32,706 nt of DNA. It comes from Paratractidigestivibacter sp963611755 (GTDB taxonomy: Bacteria > Actinomycetota > Coriobacteriia > Coriobacteriales > Atopobiaceae). Positions 14,710 through 22,282 of this stretch are shown here, piece by piece. A model generated the notes under the pieces. The model ran no database searches and was not told the DNA's origin. It worked only from the letters and a program-made list of their open reading frames with translations. Made by a program: the position numbers and the translations under genes. Within the stretch, counting starts at the first letter, position 1. Each line of letters opens with the position of its first letter. Location: positions 1 through 32,706 of the forward strand of contig CAVDTK010000007.1 of assembly GCA_963611755.1 (NCBI GenBank), in the 5' to 3' direction.

Positions 14710-14756
14710 GCGGCTGGCGGCCGGTTGCATTCCGCCACCCGCCACCCGCCAGCCGC
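14710..14756 (-). other. Intercistronic stem-loop between nucleoside hydrolase and carrier
   Basis: GCGGCTGGCGG (14710-14720) pairs perfectly over 11 bp with 14746-14756, which includes the last base of the hydrolase stop codon. The loop contains tandem copies of CGCCACC. No T run follows, so it may stabilise the upstream message or lower expression of the carrier rather than terminate. Confidence 0.55.
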
Positions 14757-15676
14757 TACCTGCAGCGCGCGATAGAGTCGATGAGCCAGCTGCGAAAACG
14801 CCCGGCGTCGACGGCGGTGCACACCGTTGCGTTGGGCTCCCTATGCAGGCGGTTGTTCAAATCGACAAGGGTGCAGCCGCGAGTCATGGACCCGTTGAGC
14901 TCGATCCCCACGTAGACGTCCTGGGTTGTGTACATACCCGGATCCAGCAGATACGCCAGTGCGTGCGCGTCGTACATCTTGAGCCCGGTCTTAAGCGACC
15001 CACCCCGGTAATGCTCGAACATCGAGTAGAACATCCGGCCCGTCTCGTTGAGGCCGCGGATCTTCTCGCTGTCCTCGGGCCGCAGCATCGCGCCCCAGCC
15101 CACGTCGAGGCCCGCCATGGCGATCGCCACCCCGCTCGAGAAGACGATGGCCGCCGCCTCGGGGTCGCTCGCCACGTTGAACTCCGAGAGGACCCCCTTG
15201 TTGCCGCGGCCGCAGGTCCCGCCCATAAGGACGATCCGCTCGATCTTCTCGCGTACCTGCGGAAAGACCTTGAGCAGCAGCGCAACGTTGGTCAAAGGCG
15301 CCAGGCAGACGAGGGTCACGGGCTCCTCGGCGGCGAGAAGGGCGTCGCGCATGGCCTCGACCGCGCACTTCTCGCTGAGCTTTGATCCGTCCGGCGCGGG
15401 GAAGTCGTAGCCCTCCATGCCGGAAGCGCCGTGGATGTCGCTCGCGTCCTCGAACTTCTCGATGAGGGGGCCCTGCGCGCCCGCGGCCACCGGCGCGTCC
15501 ACCCCAAAGAAGTCGACGAGCTTCAAGGCATTGTCGGTCGTATGCGCCAGGCTCACGTTGCCGCCGACGGTCGTGATGAGACGGACGTCGAGCTGCGGCG
15601 CGTTGAGCGCGACCGCGATGGCCACGGCGTCGTCGATGCCGGGATCCGTGTCGATGATGATGGGCTTACGCTCCAT
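14756..15676 (-). CDS. Inosine/uridine-preferring nucleoside hydrolase
   Basis: The 306-residue product cleaves the N-glycosidic bond of ribonucleosides to base plus ribose. It starts IIIDTDPGIDDAVAIAVAL, the calcium-binding aspartate signature (D9, D11, D15, D16). It also carries LVCLAPLTNVALLL, IVLMGGTCGRGN, SEFNVASDPEAA and the C-terminal DAHALAYLLDP. Length is normal. The ATG at 15676 has AAGGAGG six bases upstream and overlaps the end of rbsK by 11 bp, so translation is probably coupled. Ribose released here is the expected substrate of the ribokinase. Purine or pyrimidine preference cannot be read from the sequence. Confidence 0.94.
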   Translation of the reverse strand: MERKPIIIDTDPGIDDAVAIAVALNAPQLDVRLITTVGGNVSLAHTTDNALKLVDFFGVDAPVAAGAQGPLIEKFEDASDIHGASGMEGYDFPAPDGSKLSEKCAVEAMRDALLAAEEPVTLVCLAPLTNVALLLKVFPQVREKIERIVLMGGTCGRGNKGVLSEFNVASDPEAAAIVFSSGVAIAMAGLDVGWGAMLRPEDSEKIRGLNETGRMFYSMFEHYRGGSLKTGLKMYDAHALAYLLDPGMYTTQDVYVGIELNGSMTRGCTLVDLNNRLHREPNATVCTAVDAGRFRSWLIDSIARCR

Positions 15677-16592
15677 GAGAAGCCTCCTTGAGAAACGCGT
15701 CGATCTCGATTGCTGTGGGGATAGCCTGCTGAGCGCCCTTTCGCGAAGCGGTGACGGCCGCGGCTGCCGAGGCGCGGAGCATTGCGTCGGCCAGAGGAAG
15801 GCCGTCCACGCGCGCGGCGGCCAAAACGCCCAGGTAAGTATCGCCGGCGGCCGTGGTGTCCTGCACGGCAACGTCAAAGGCCGGAACGCGCAAGAACTCG
15901 CCGTGGCTTAAGGCAACAGACCCGCGGGCACCCAGCGTGATGACGGCAGTCTGCGGGCCCAAGGCGACCAAAGCCCCGAGCGCCGGCGAGAAGGACTTCT
16001 CGTCCGCAGGGTTTATTCCGGTCACGGCCTCGCACTCGGTCTCGTTGACGCACACGAGGTCGATGTTGGCCCAGTCGCCCGCGGGAAGCTCTCGCGGCGG
16101 CGCAACGTTGACGATGGTGTAGGCCCCGCCAGCATGAGCGCAGGCAAGAGCCGCCGACGTCGCGCCTGCGGCGCATTCCATCTGGGTCAAGAAGACGTCC
16201 CCCGGGTGGACGAGGGTCCGCACGGCATCCTCGGCCTGTCGCTCCGTAAGCGCCCCGTTTGCGCCGCTGGACAAGACGATGCGGTTGTCCCCGTTTATAC
16301 GTAGGATAACGGCCACGCCCGTCTCCAGATCGGCGCGGCCCACGGCGGCGCAGCCCACACCGTAACCGGCGAGGGCCTCAAGCAGGCGGTCGCCAAAGAT
16401 GTCGTTGCCCACAGCGCCGGCCAGGCAGGTCCCCGCGCCTGACTTAGCCGCCGCGACGGCCTGGTTGGCGCCTTTTCCACCCGGGTTGGCAAAGAACCCC
16501 CTGCCGGCGATCGTCTCGCCTTGCAGCGGGACACGCTCGCTTTCGATGGTCAGGTCCATGTTGAGGCTTCCGAACACGATCACGTTCTTCAT
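15666..16592 (-). CDS. rbsK: Ribokinase
   Basis: The 308-residue PfkB-family kinase phosphorylates D-ribose to ribose 5-phosphate. Motifs seen are VFGSLNMDLTIE at the N-terminus, NPGGKGANQAVAAAKSG (PfkB signature 1, about residues 36-51) and QDTTAAGDTYLGVLAA (signature 2 with the catalytic Asp, about residue 250). The Thr-Ala-Ala-Gly-Asp form is usual in ribokinases. The ATG at 16592 is chosen because the family begins at MKNVIVFG. The AAAGGAG site lies 14 bases upstream, which is long, and a GTG at 16607 overlaps that site. It is the first gene of the salvage operon, downstream of two LacI-type operators. Confidence 0.93.
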   Translation of the reverse strand: MKNVIVFGSLNMDLTIESERVPLQGETIAGRGFFANPGGKGANQAVAAAKSGAGTCLAGAVGNDIFGDRLLEALAGYGVGCAAVGRADLETGVAVILRINGDNRIVLSSGANGALTERQAEDAVRTLVHPGDVFLTQMECAAGATSAALACAHAGGAYTIVNVAPPRELPAGDWANIDLVCVNETECEAVTGINPADEKSFSPALGALVALGPQTAVITLGARGSVALSHGEFLRVPAFDVAVQDTTAAGDTYLGVLAAARVDGLPLADAMLRASAAAAVTASRKGAQQAIPTAIEIDAFLKEASHGA

Positions 16593-16644
16593 GGGTATCG
16601 TGGTCACTCCTTTCTTCGTACTCCGTTGGTCGGTTGATGTGTCT

Positions 16645-16660
16645 GCTAAAGCGCTTTAGC
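16645..16660. promoter_or_regulatory. LacI-type operator 1 (perfect 16-bp palindrome)
   Basis: GCTAAAGCGCTTTAGC is a perfect palindrome with the central GC-rich core typical of LacI-family operators. It lies 52 bp before the rbsK ATG, downstream of the probable -10 region (TATTAT on the minus strand near 16675-16680). Confidence 0.8.
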
Positions 16661-16696
16661 TTTGTTCATCGAAGATAATAATGCCCGATATAGGAA

Positions 16697-16714
16697 TGCT
16701 AAAGCGTTTTAGCA
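16697..16714. promoter_or_regulatory. LacI-type operator 2 (18-bp near-palindrome)
   Basis: TGCTAAAGCGTTTTAGCA is palindromic except for one central pair and matches operator 1 in its outer bases. The centres of the two sites are 53 bp apart, about five helical turns, which would suit looping by a tetrameric or paired-dimer repressor. The site falls near the probable -35 region of the rbsK promoter. Confidence 0.8.
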
Positions 16715-16799
16715 CAATAACCGACGAACGGTCGAACTTCTGAGCCCAGCGGCTTCGCACCAAACGGAATCGCGCGTTCACGGGCTTTCGCGGGCTTCC

Positions 16800-16877
16800 A
16801 AACAAGACGATGCCGCCCGGGCGTCGCGCGGGCGGCCGGCCTTCTCGGCCGTGGCCCGCGACCCCAAGGCGGCATCG
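16800..16877 (-). terminator. Long GC-rich hairpin downstream of tyrS, probable terminator
   Basis: The outer arms 16808-16817 and 16868-16877 are exact 10-bp complements. Inner complementary blocks (CGCGGGC/GCCCGCG and GGCCG/CGGCC) extend the fold around a loop containing CTTCTCG. On the minus strand the stem is followed by TCTTGTTTGG. Apart from this hairpin and the operators, the 342-bp stretch between tyrS and rbsK shows nothing recognisable. Confidence 0.55.
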
Positions 16878-16949
16878 CAGCAATCGAAATGCGCTTCTCC
16901 CCGCAAAGCCGGGCGAGAAACCCGTGCGGAGAAACCCGGCGCCCCAGCC

Positions 16950-18182
16950 CTAGACCAGCTTGGCCCAGCGCTTCTTGCCGGACTGGATGATGGTCCCGGC
17001 GCCAAACAGGCCCGGCTCAACGTTGTAGCACTTGGGCGCCACGGCCTCGCCGTTGACCTTCACGCCGCCGCCGTCGATCAGGCGACGGGCCTCGCCGGCG
17101 GACTGGGCGATCTTGACGTCGACCAGAAGCTTACCCAGGTAGACCTTGCCGTCCTCGTTGGGCTCCACGACGCTCGCCGGGAACTCGGCGATGTTGTCGG
17201 GGACCTTGTTCTCCTTGAACTGCGCGTCGAAGGCGGCCATGGCCTTCTCGCCCTCGCCCTCGCCGTGGTAGAGGTCGACGATGTTCACGCCCAGCTCACG
17301 CTTGAGCTTGTAGGGGTCGGCCGATCCGTCGGCAAAGGCCGCGTCGATGGCGTCGATCTCGTCGATGGACAGGGTCGAGCACAGGCGGTAGTACATGGGC
17401 ACGATCTCGTCGGCGATGGACATGACCTTGCCGAACATGTCGGCCGGCTCGTCGGTGAGGCCGATGTAGTTCTTGTAGCTCTTGGACATCTTCTTAACGC
17501 CGTCGGTGCCCACCAAAAGCGGCATGGTAAGGGCGACCTGGGGCTCCATGCCCTCGGCGCGCATGAGGTCACGGCCGGCCAAGAGGTTGAAGATCTGGTC
17601 GTTGCCGCCCATCTCGAGGTCGGCCTCGATGACCACGGAGTCGTAGGCCTGAAGCACCGGGTAGATGAACTCGTGCAGGGCGATGGAGCGACCCTCGGTA
17701 TAACGGTTGTGGAAGTCCTCGCGCTCAAGGATGCGCGCGACGTTGAACTTGCTCATGAGGCCCAGCATCTTGCCCAGGTTCAGCGGCTTGATCCAGTCGC
17801 CGTTGTGGACGATGGTGGTCTTCTCGGGGTCAAGGACCTTCATGGCCTGCTCGACGTAGGTCTGGGCGTTGGCCTCGACCTGCTCCTCGGTAAGGGGCGG
17901 GCGGGTGGAGTCGCGCCCGGACGGGTCGCCGATGAGGGCCGTGCCGTTGCCGATGATCAAGGTGACCTTGTGGCCCAGGTCCTGGAACTGGCGCATCTTG
18001 CGCAGCGGGACCGCGTGGCCCAGGTGAAGGTCGGGGCTGGTGGGATCGACGCCCAGCTTGATGTTCAGGGGCGTCCCCTTCTCGAGCTTCTTCTTGAGCT
18101 CGTCCAACGGCACGATCTGCATGGTGCCCGAGGTGATTACCTTGAGTTGCTCGTCGACTGGCAACAAATCTCTGTCCTCCAT
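16950..18182 (-). CDS. tyrS: Tyrosyl-tRNA synthetase
   Basis: The 410-residue class I synthetase charges tRNA-Tyr. It has the HIGH-type motif HLGH (53-56, in DPTSPDLHLGHAVPL), the tyrosine pocket region LEMGGNDQIFNLLAGRDLMR, the KMSKS loop (231-235), and a C-terminal S4-like RNA-binding domain (LLVDVKIAQSAGEARRLIDGGGVKVNG). The HLGH and KMSKS layout with the S4 domain fits the TyrZ-like form. The start is not settled. The ATG at 18182 lacks an upstream ribosome site, whereas GGAGG lies inside codons 2-3 and would serve a TTG at 18167. No T-box leader motif is seen upstream. It is divergent from the penicillin-binding protein gene. Confidence 0.95.
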   Translation of the reverse strand: MEDRDLLPVDEQLKVITSGTMQIVPLDELKKKLEKGTPLNIKLGVDPTSPDLHLGHAVPLRKMRQFQDLGHKVTLIIGNGTALIGDPSGRDSTRPPLTEEQVEANAQTYVEQAMKVLDPEKTTIVHNGDWIKPLNLGKMLGLMSKFNVARILEREDFHNRYTEGRSIALHEFIYPVLQAYDSVVIEADLEMGGNDQIFNLLAGRDLMRAEGMEPQVALTMPLLVGTDGVKKMSKSYKNYIGLTDEPADMFGKVMSIADEIVPMYYRLCSTLSIDEIDAIDAAFADGSADPYKLKRELGVNIVDLYHGEGEGEKAMAAFDAQFKENKVPDNIAEFPASVVEPNEDGKVYLGKLLVDVKIAQSAGEARRLIDGGGVKVNGEAVAPKCYNVEPGLFGAGTIIQSGKKRWAKLV

Positions 18183-18292
18183 AGGGGTCGTTTTCCACAC
18201 GATCTGCCGAGAAGGGCGCCGGGCGCCGGGCAGTCGCACATCTGTATAGGATAACGAAATTGGACGTCGTTTGTCCCGTGAGCGGCGCACGT

Positions 18293-18312
18293 GGCGAGAA
18301 GATCTTCTCGCC
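18293..18312. repeat. Perfect 20-bp palindrome made of two GGCGAGAAG copies head to head
   Basis: GGCGAGAAGATCTTCTCGCC is its own reverse complement and consists of two opposed copies of the window-wide over-represented heptamer. It lies in the 285-bp divergent region between tyrS and the penicillin-binding protein gene, outside both coding sequences. It could be an operator, a bidirectional stem-loop or a chromosome-maintenance site. Confidence 0.7.
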
Positions 18313-18467
18313 GCCCGCGCACGCCGCCCCGGACGGCCCGCGCCACGCAAGGTTTTGTGGCAACAACCTGGAGCGACACAACACCTGCCCATTCCCAAAC
18401 CGCCGATCAGGTGGCGACCACTATACTGTTGCGGTGATTGTCTATTGACTCCGGACAGGAGGAGCAC

Positions 18468-20684
18468 ATGGGTATCAGGACCCGCAGAGCTCACACACAC
18501 TCCCGCACGCACATCGTGGGGTTCGGCATAGCCGGCTTCTTCGGCTTCATCGCCCTTCTCGTCACCGCCCTGGTCTTGTCCTTGGGCACCGTGGTCTCGA
18601 GCTGGCTCGAGGACCTGCCCGACTACACCTCGACCGACTCCTACCTGGTGGCCGAGCCCACGCGCGTCTTTGACACCAACGGCAACGAGATCGCCTCGTA
18701 CTACCTGCAGCAGCGCCGCTCGGTCGATCTGTCCGAGATCTCCGATTACGTGGTCAGGGGCACCGTCGACACCGAGGACAAGCGCTTCTACCAGCACAAC
18801 GGCATCGACCCGCAGGGCATCGTGCGAGCCGTGGTCTCGCAGCTGTCCGGCCGCTCCGAGGGCGCCTCGACCATCACCCAGCAGCTGGTGAGAAACACGA
18901 TCCTCTCGGACGAGCAGTTCGAGTACTCGCTTAAGCGAAAGGTCCGCGAGGCCTACATCTCTATCCAGATGGAGAAGATGTACACCAAAGACCAGATCCT
19001 CAACATGTACCTCAACACCATCTACTACGGCCACGGCGCCTACGGCATCGAGGCCGCGAGCATCATCTACTTCAACAAGCACGCCTCCGAGCTCACCTTG
19101 TCCGAGGCAGCCACGCTCATCGGCCTGCCCAACTCCCCCACCTACTACGACCCCACCTCCAACCTTGAGGGCTGCACCAAGCGCCGCAACGTCGTCTTGG
19201 ACCGTATGTGCACCGCGGGCACCATCACCGAGGCTGAGCGCGACGCCGCCATGGCCGAGGAGATCACGCTTAACCAGGGCGAGCTCTCCGAGTCGGTGGG
19301 CACCTACCCCTACTTCACCGACTACGTGAAGAGCCTGCTGCTCAAGGACTTCTCGTCCGAGACGGTCCTGCAGGGCGGCCTGCGCGTCTACACCACGATC
19401 GACCCCGAGTACCAGACCGCGGCCGAGGACGCCTGCAACAAGCGCCTTGAGGAACTGGGCAACGAGAAGATCGGCGCCGCGCTGGTCTCCATCGACCCGT
19501 CCACCGGCTACATCAAGGCCATGGTCGGCGGGCAGGACTACTCGACCCAGCAGTACAACCTGGCGCTCACCACCAACCGCCAGATGGGCTCGAGCTTCAA
19601 GGCCATCGTCTTGGCGGCCGCCATCAACTCGGGCATGAACCCCACGGTCATGCTGGATTGCTCGTCGCCCATGCAGATCACGCCCACCTGGAAGGTCAAG
19701 AACTACGACAACTACCAGTACGGCACCCGCACGCTGGCAAGTGCCACGGCCGTCTCGTCCAACACCGGCTACGCGCAGGTGGCCGAGGCCATCGGCGTCG
19801 AGAAGATCGTCTCGACCGCGCATGCCCTGGGTATCACGTCCGACCTGCCCTCGTACCTGTCCATCTCGCTGGGCTCCGTGGGCGTCTCGGCGCTTGACAT
19901 GTGCGACGTCTTCGCGACCTTCGCGGCCGGCGGCCAGCACCGCGACGCCGTGGCCATCACCAAGATCGAGGACCGCAACGGCAACGTGATCTACGAGCAC
20001 AAGGACAACCCCACCCAGGCCCTTACCACCGCTGAGGCCCAGGCCGTGACCGAGGTCCTCGAGGGCGTCTTCACGAGCGGCACCGCGCGCACCGCGAACG
20101 CGCTTCTCACCATCAACCAGCCCGTGGCCGGCAAGACCGGCACCTCCGACAACGCCGAGGACCTGTGGCTGTGCGGCTACACCCCGCAGCTGGCCACCGT
20201 CGTCTGGACCGGCTACCGCGACAGCCGCGAGGCCGTCAAGGTGAGCGGCAGCACCGCCTCGACCAACATCACGTCGCAGTACATCTGGGCCTACTACATG
20301 AACAGCGCGCTGGCCAACGCCGAGCGCAAGGAGTTCATCACCACCAAGGACACCGTGAACTACAAGTCCAACAGCTCCTGGACCTTTGTGGGCACGTCGA
20401 GCTCGCTGAACTCGGGCTATTCGTACAGCTACAGCTACGACTACGACGACTCCGACGAGGAGACGACGACCACGACCACTACCACCACGACGACCACGAC
20501 GCGCCAGGACACCTCGACGCCGGTCACCCCCACCACCAACGACAGCGCGTCCGGCAGCGGGTCTGCCTCAACGAGCGGCTCCGGCAACGGGAACGGCGGC
20601 TCTGGCACGAGCGGCGGGAACGGGAACGGCGGGACCGCCACGGGCGGCGGCGGCGGCCAGGCCACGACGCCGAGTACCAACTAG
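18468..20684 (+). CDS. Class A penicillin-binding protein (transglycosylase/transpeptidase)
   Basis: The 738-residue bifunctional enzyme polymerises glycan strands and cross-links stem peptides. After a basic N-terminus comes one membrane span (about 16-44). The GT51 transglycosylase follows with VDTEDKRFYQHNGID (catalytic Glu E103), GASTITQQLVRN (132-143) and KRKVREAYISIQMEK. The transpeptidase has SxxK as SSFK (375-378), SxN as SSN (430-432) and KTGTS (556-560). The last 80 or so residues are low-complexity: a Thr run followed by Ser/Gly/Asn repeats, probably a disordered tail in the wall. The ATG at 18468 follows AGGAGG, and an upstream in-frame ATG at 18438 lacks a site. A strong terminator follows. 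Confidence 0.95.
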   Translation: MGIRTRRAHTHSRTHIVGFGIAGFFGFIALLVTALVLSLGTVVSSWLEDLPDYTSTDSYLVAEPTRVFDTNGNEIASYYLQQRRSVDLSEISDYVVRGTVDTEDKRFYQHNGIDPQGIVRAVVSQLSGRSEGASTITQQLVRNTILSDEQFEYSLKRKVREAYISIQMEKMYTKDQILNMYLNTIYYGHGAYGIEAASIIYFNKHASELTLSEAATLIGLPNSPTYYDPTSNLEGCTKRRNVVLDRMCTAGTITEAERDAAMAEEITLNQGELSESVGTYPYFTDYVKSLLLKDFSSETVLQGGLRVYTTIDPEYQTAAEDACNKRLEELGNEKIGAALVSIDPSTGYIKAMVGGQDYSTQQYNLALTTNRQMGSSFKAIVLAAAINSGMNPTVMLDCSSPMQITPTWKVKNYDNYQYGTRTLASATAVSSNTGYAQVAEAIGVEKIVSTAHALGITSDLPSYLSISLGSVGVSALDMCDVFATFAAGGQHRDAVAITKIEDRNGNVIYEHKDNPTQALTTAEAQAVTEVLEGVFTSGTARTANALLTINQPVAGKTGTSDNAEDLWLCGYTPQLATVVWTGYRDSREAVKVSGSTASTNITSQYIWAYYMNSALANAERKEFITTKDTVNYKSNSSWTFVGTSSSLNSGYSYSYSYDYDDSDEETTTTTTTTTTTTTRQDTSTPVTPTTNDSASGSGSASTSGSGNGNGGSGTSGGNGNGGTATGGGGGQATTPSTN

Positions 20685-20697
20685 CGGGTTTGATTGG

Positions 20698-20729
20698 GGC
20701 CGCGATCCATCAGGGTCGCGGCCTTTTTT
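20698..20729 (+). terminator. Intrinsic terminator of the penicillin-binding protein gene
   Basis: GGCCGCGA (20698-20705) pairs with TCGCGGCC (20716-20723) around a 10-nt loop and is followed by six T (20724-20729). It starts 14 bp past the stop codon. Confidence 0.92.
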
Positions 20730-20861
20730 CGTGGCGCGGGGGGGCGAGCGGGGGTTCTCGTCAGCGCCCTTCTCCGCAACGCCGCGGCGTCCCCCAGAAT
20801 GTCTGGATGTTTGTAGGTCGCTTCCTAGATTGGGCCGATCTTTGTGGGTTTAGAGCCCCGA

Positions 20862-20904
20862 AATAGCAAAAGTCACCGACCTTTGTACAAAGATCGGTGA
20901 CTTT
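20862..20904 (-). terminator. Hairpin terminator of the C39-like gene
   Basis: The arms 20869-20885 and 20888-20904 pair over 17 bp with one mismatch. The centre is CTTTGTACAAAG, so the loop is tiny. On the minus strand TTTTGCTATTT follows. It lies 44 bp beyond the stop of the gene at 20948. Confidence 0.75.
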
Positions 20905-20947
20905 GAGGGGCGAGCAAATCGCGCGCGAACGAAGCAGCGAGAAGACC

Positions 20948-22081
20948 TTACTGGGCCGTGGCCTCGGTCGAGGCGGCGGTTATGGCGTAGAGGTGCTGCG
21001 AGCCGGACGCCAGGGTGTTGGGCGACCAGGCGCGTGAGCTGGCCTCGGGCGAGGTGGGGTCCTTGATGAGGACGGTGCCGTCCTGGTTCTCGGACACGAC
21101 GAGGACCCAGTGGGTCTTGTCGGTGACGGTACCCGCCTTGACCTCGATGAGCGCGTAGCTGTTGGCGTCCACCGCGATGTTGATGTTGTCGGCGGAAGCG
21201 GTGTAGGACTTGGCGGAGAGGCCCAGGTTAGCGGCCTCCTTCTCGACGAAGGAAGAGTCCATGTAGGAGTCGCCCGTGGCCAGGCCGTCGGCCTCGACCG
21301 TGGAGGCGATGGTGGCGGGCGTCTGCTTGGCGTCGCCCACAAGGCTCATATAAGCCATGGCCAGGCTCGTGGGGCCGGAGCCGGAGACCGCCAGCGCGTG
21401 GCCCGCGTAGTCGACGGCGCCCCAACGGGAGTCCCAGCACCACAGGTCGGGCACGGTGCCCTTAGAGACGGCGTCGGTGTAGGAAGAGGCCTCGTGAGCG
21501 GCGTCCGGGTAGGAGGCCACGAAGTCGACGGCGTCCTCCTGCGCAAGCGCCAGCTCAATGAGCTCCTGGTCAGAGTACTTGTCGGCGTTCTTGGCGATCT
21601 GCTGGACCTTCTCGGCGCGGTCAAGCGAGGTCGACAGCTCGCGGGTAAGGTCCTCGCTCACGCCGTAGGCTACGCGGGAGTCCACGGGGTTCACCTGCTC
21701 GTTTGAGGACGAGGCCTTCTCGCTTGAGCAGCCGCGCACGCAGCTCGAGATGCCCACCACAAGGATGATGAGCAGAAGGATGGCCAAGGCGATAAGTATG
21801 AAGGTCTGGCGGTTGGGGTTGAAGCCGCCGCGCCTGCCCTGGAAGTTGATGTTGCGCGAGCGCAGGGGATAGCCCTGCCCGGAGCTCCCGAGCGAGCTGG
21901 ACACGCGCCGACCGCCGCGGCCGCGGGCACGCCCGACCGAGCGGCTCTGCAGGCCCTGGGGCCCGTGGTAGGCGCCGCGGTTTCCCGTGATGCGCTGGCG
22001 TCCGCCGTTGCGGCTGTTGGGCGAGCCGCCCTCCACCACCGAGCGGTGGCGGGAGTTCTCGTCTGGTGTCTTGTACGGCAT
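20948..22081 (-). CDS. Membrane-anchored C39-like papain-fold protein with Ser at the catalytic Cys position
   Basis: The 377-residue protein has a basic, Arg/Gly-rich cytoplasmic N-terminus of about 90 residues, one membrane span (92-114), a helical linker, and a C-terminal C39_2-like domain. That domain starts DLWCWDSRWGAVDYAG and continues ALAVSGSGPTSLAMAYMSL, where the family normally has SGCGPT; here residue 235 is Ser (codon TCC). H324 in THWVLVVSENQDG and the IKDPTSPE segment correspond to the rest of the active site. It may be an inactive binding protein or use Ser as nucleophile. The ATG at 22081 follows GGAGG by five bases, and an upstream start at 22108 has no site. Confidence 0.8.
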   Translation of the reverse strand: MPYKTPDENSRHRSVVEGGSPNSRNGGRQRITGNRGAYHGPQGLQSRSVGRARGRGGRRVSSSLGSSGQGYPLRSRNINFQGRRGGFNPNRQTFILIALAILLLIILVVGISSCVRGCSSEKASSSNEQVNPVDSRVAYGVSEDLTRELSTSLDRAEKVQQIAKNADKYSDQELIELALAQEDAVDFVASYPDAAHEASSYTDAVSKGTVPDLWCWDSRWGAVDYAGHALAVSGSGPTSLAMAYMSLVGDAKQTPATIASTVEADGLATGDSYMDSSFVEKEAANLGLSAKSYTASADNINIAVDANSYALIEVKAGTVTDKTHWVLVVSENQDGTVLIKDPTSPEASSRAWSPNTLASGSQHLYAITAASTEATAQ

Positions 22082-22216
22082 GAAGGCCTCCGTCAGGAGT
22101 CGATGCATTCAGATGCTCAAATGATACGGCACAACCCGTTGGGGTTTACCGCCCAACTTCCCACTATTCCGCGAACGTAGTATCGAGACAAACTGCATAA
22201 TCCAAGCCTTCACCTG

Positions 22217-22222
22217 TATAAT
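22217..22222 (+). promoter_or_regulatory. -10 element of the argR promoter
   Basis: A consensus TATAAT directly preceded by TG lies 61 bp before the argR GTG. The -35 region (about 22194-22199, TGCATA) is poor. GCATAAT at 22195-22201 echoes GTATAAT at 22216-22222, an ARG-box-like AT-rich repeat that could allow autoregulation. Confidence 0.5.
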
Positions 22223-22282
22223 GCGACGAGAAGGACGTCGGGCGGCGGGTTTTGAGCCGCCCGCACTGGATGGGAGGCCACC

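Noticed and set aside
18183..18467. T-box leader for tyrS
   Set aside because: No GGTGGNACCGCG-type antiterminator bulge or specifier stem was seen, and the likely promoter is close to the start codon.
18183..20000. Long minus-strand open frame extending tyrS upstream to about 1,016 codons, antisense to the penicillin-binding protein
   Set aside because: The extra residues are Val/Gly/His/Asp-rich shadow sequence of the GC-rich opposite gene, with no ribosome site. The tyrosyl-tRNA synthetase similarity begins only near 18182.
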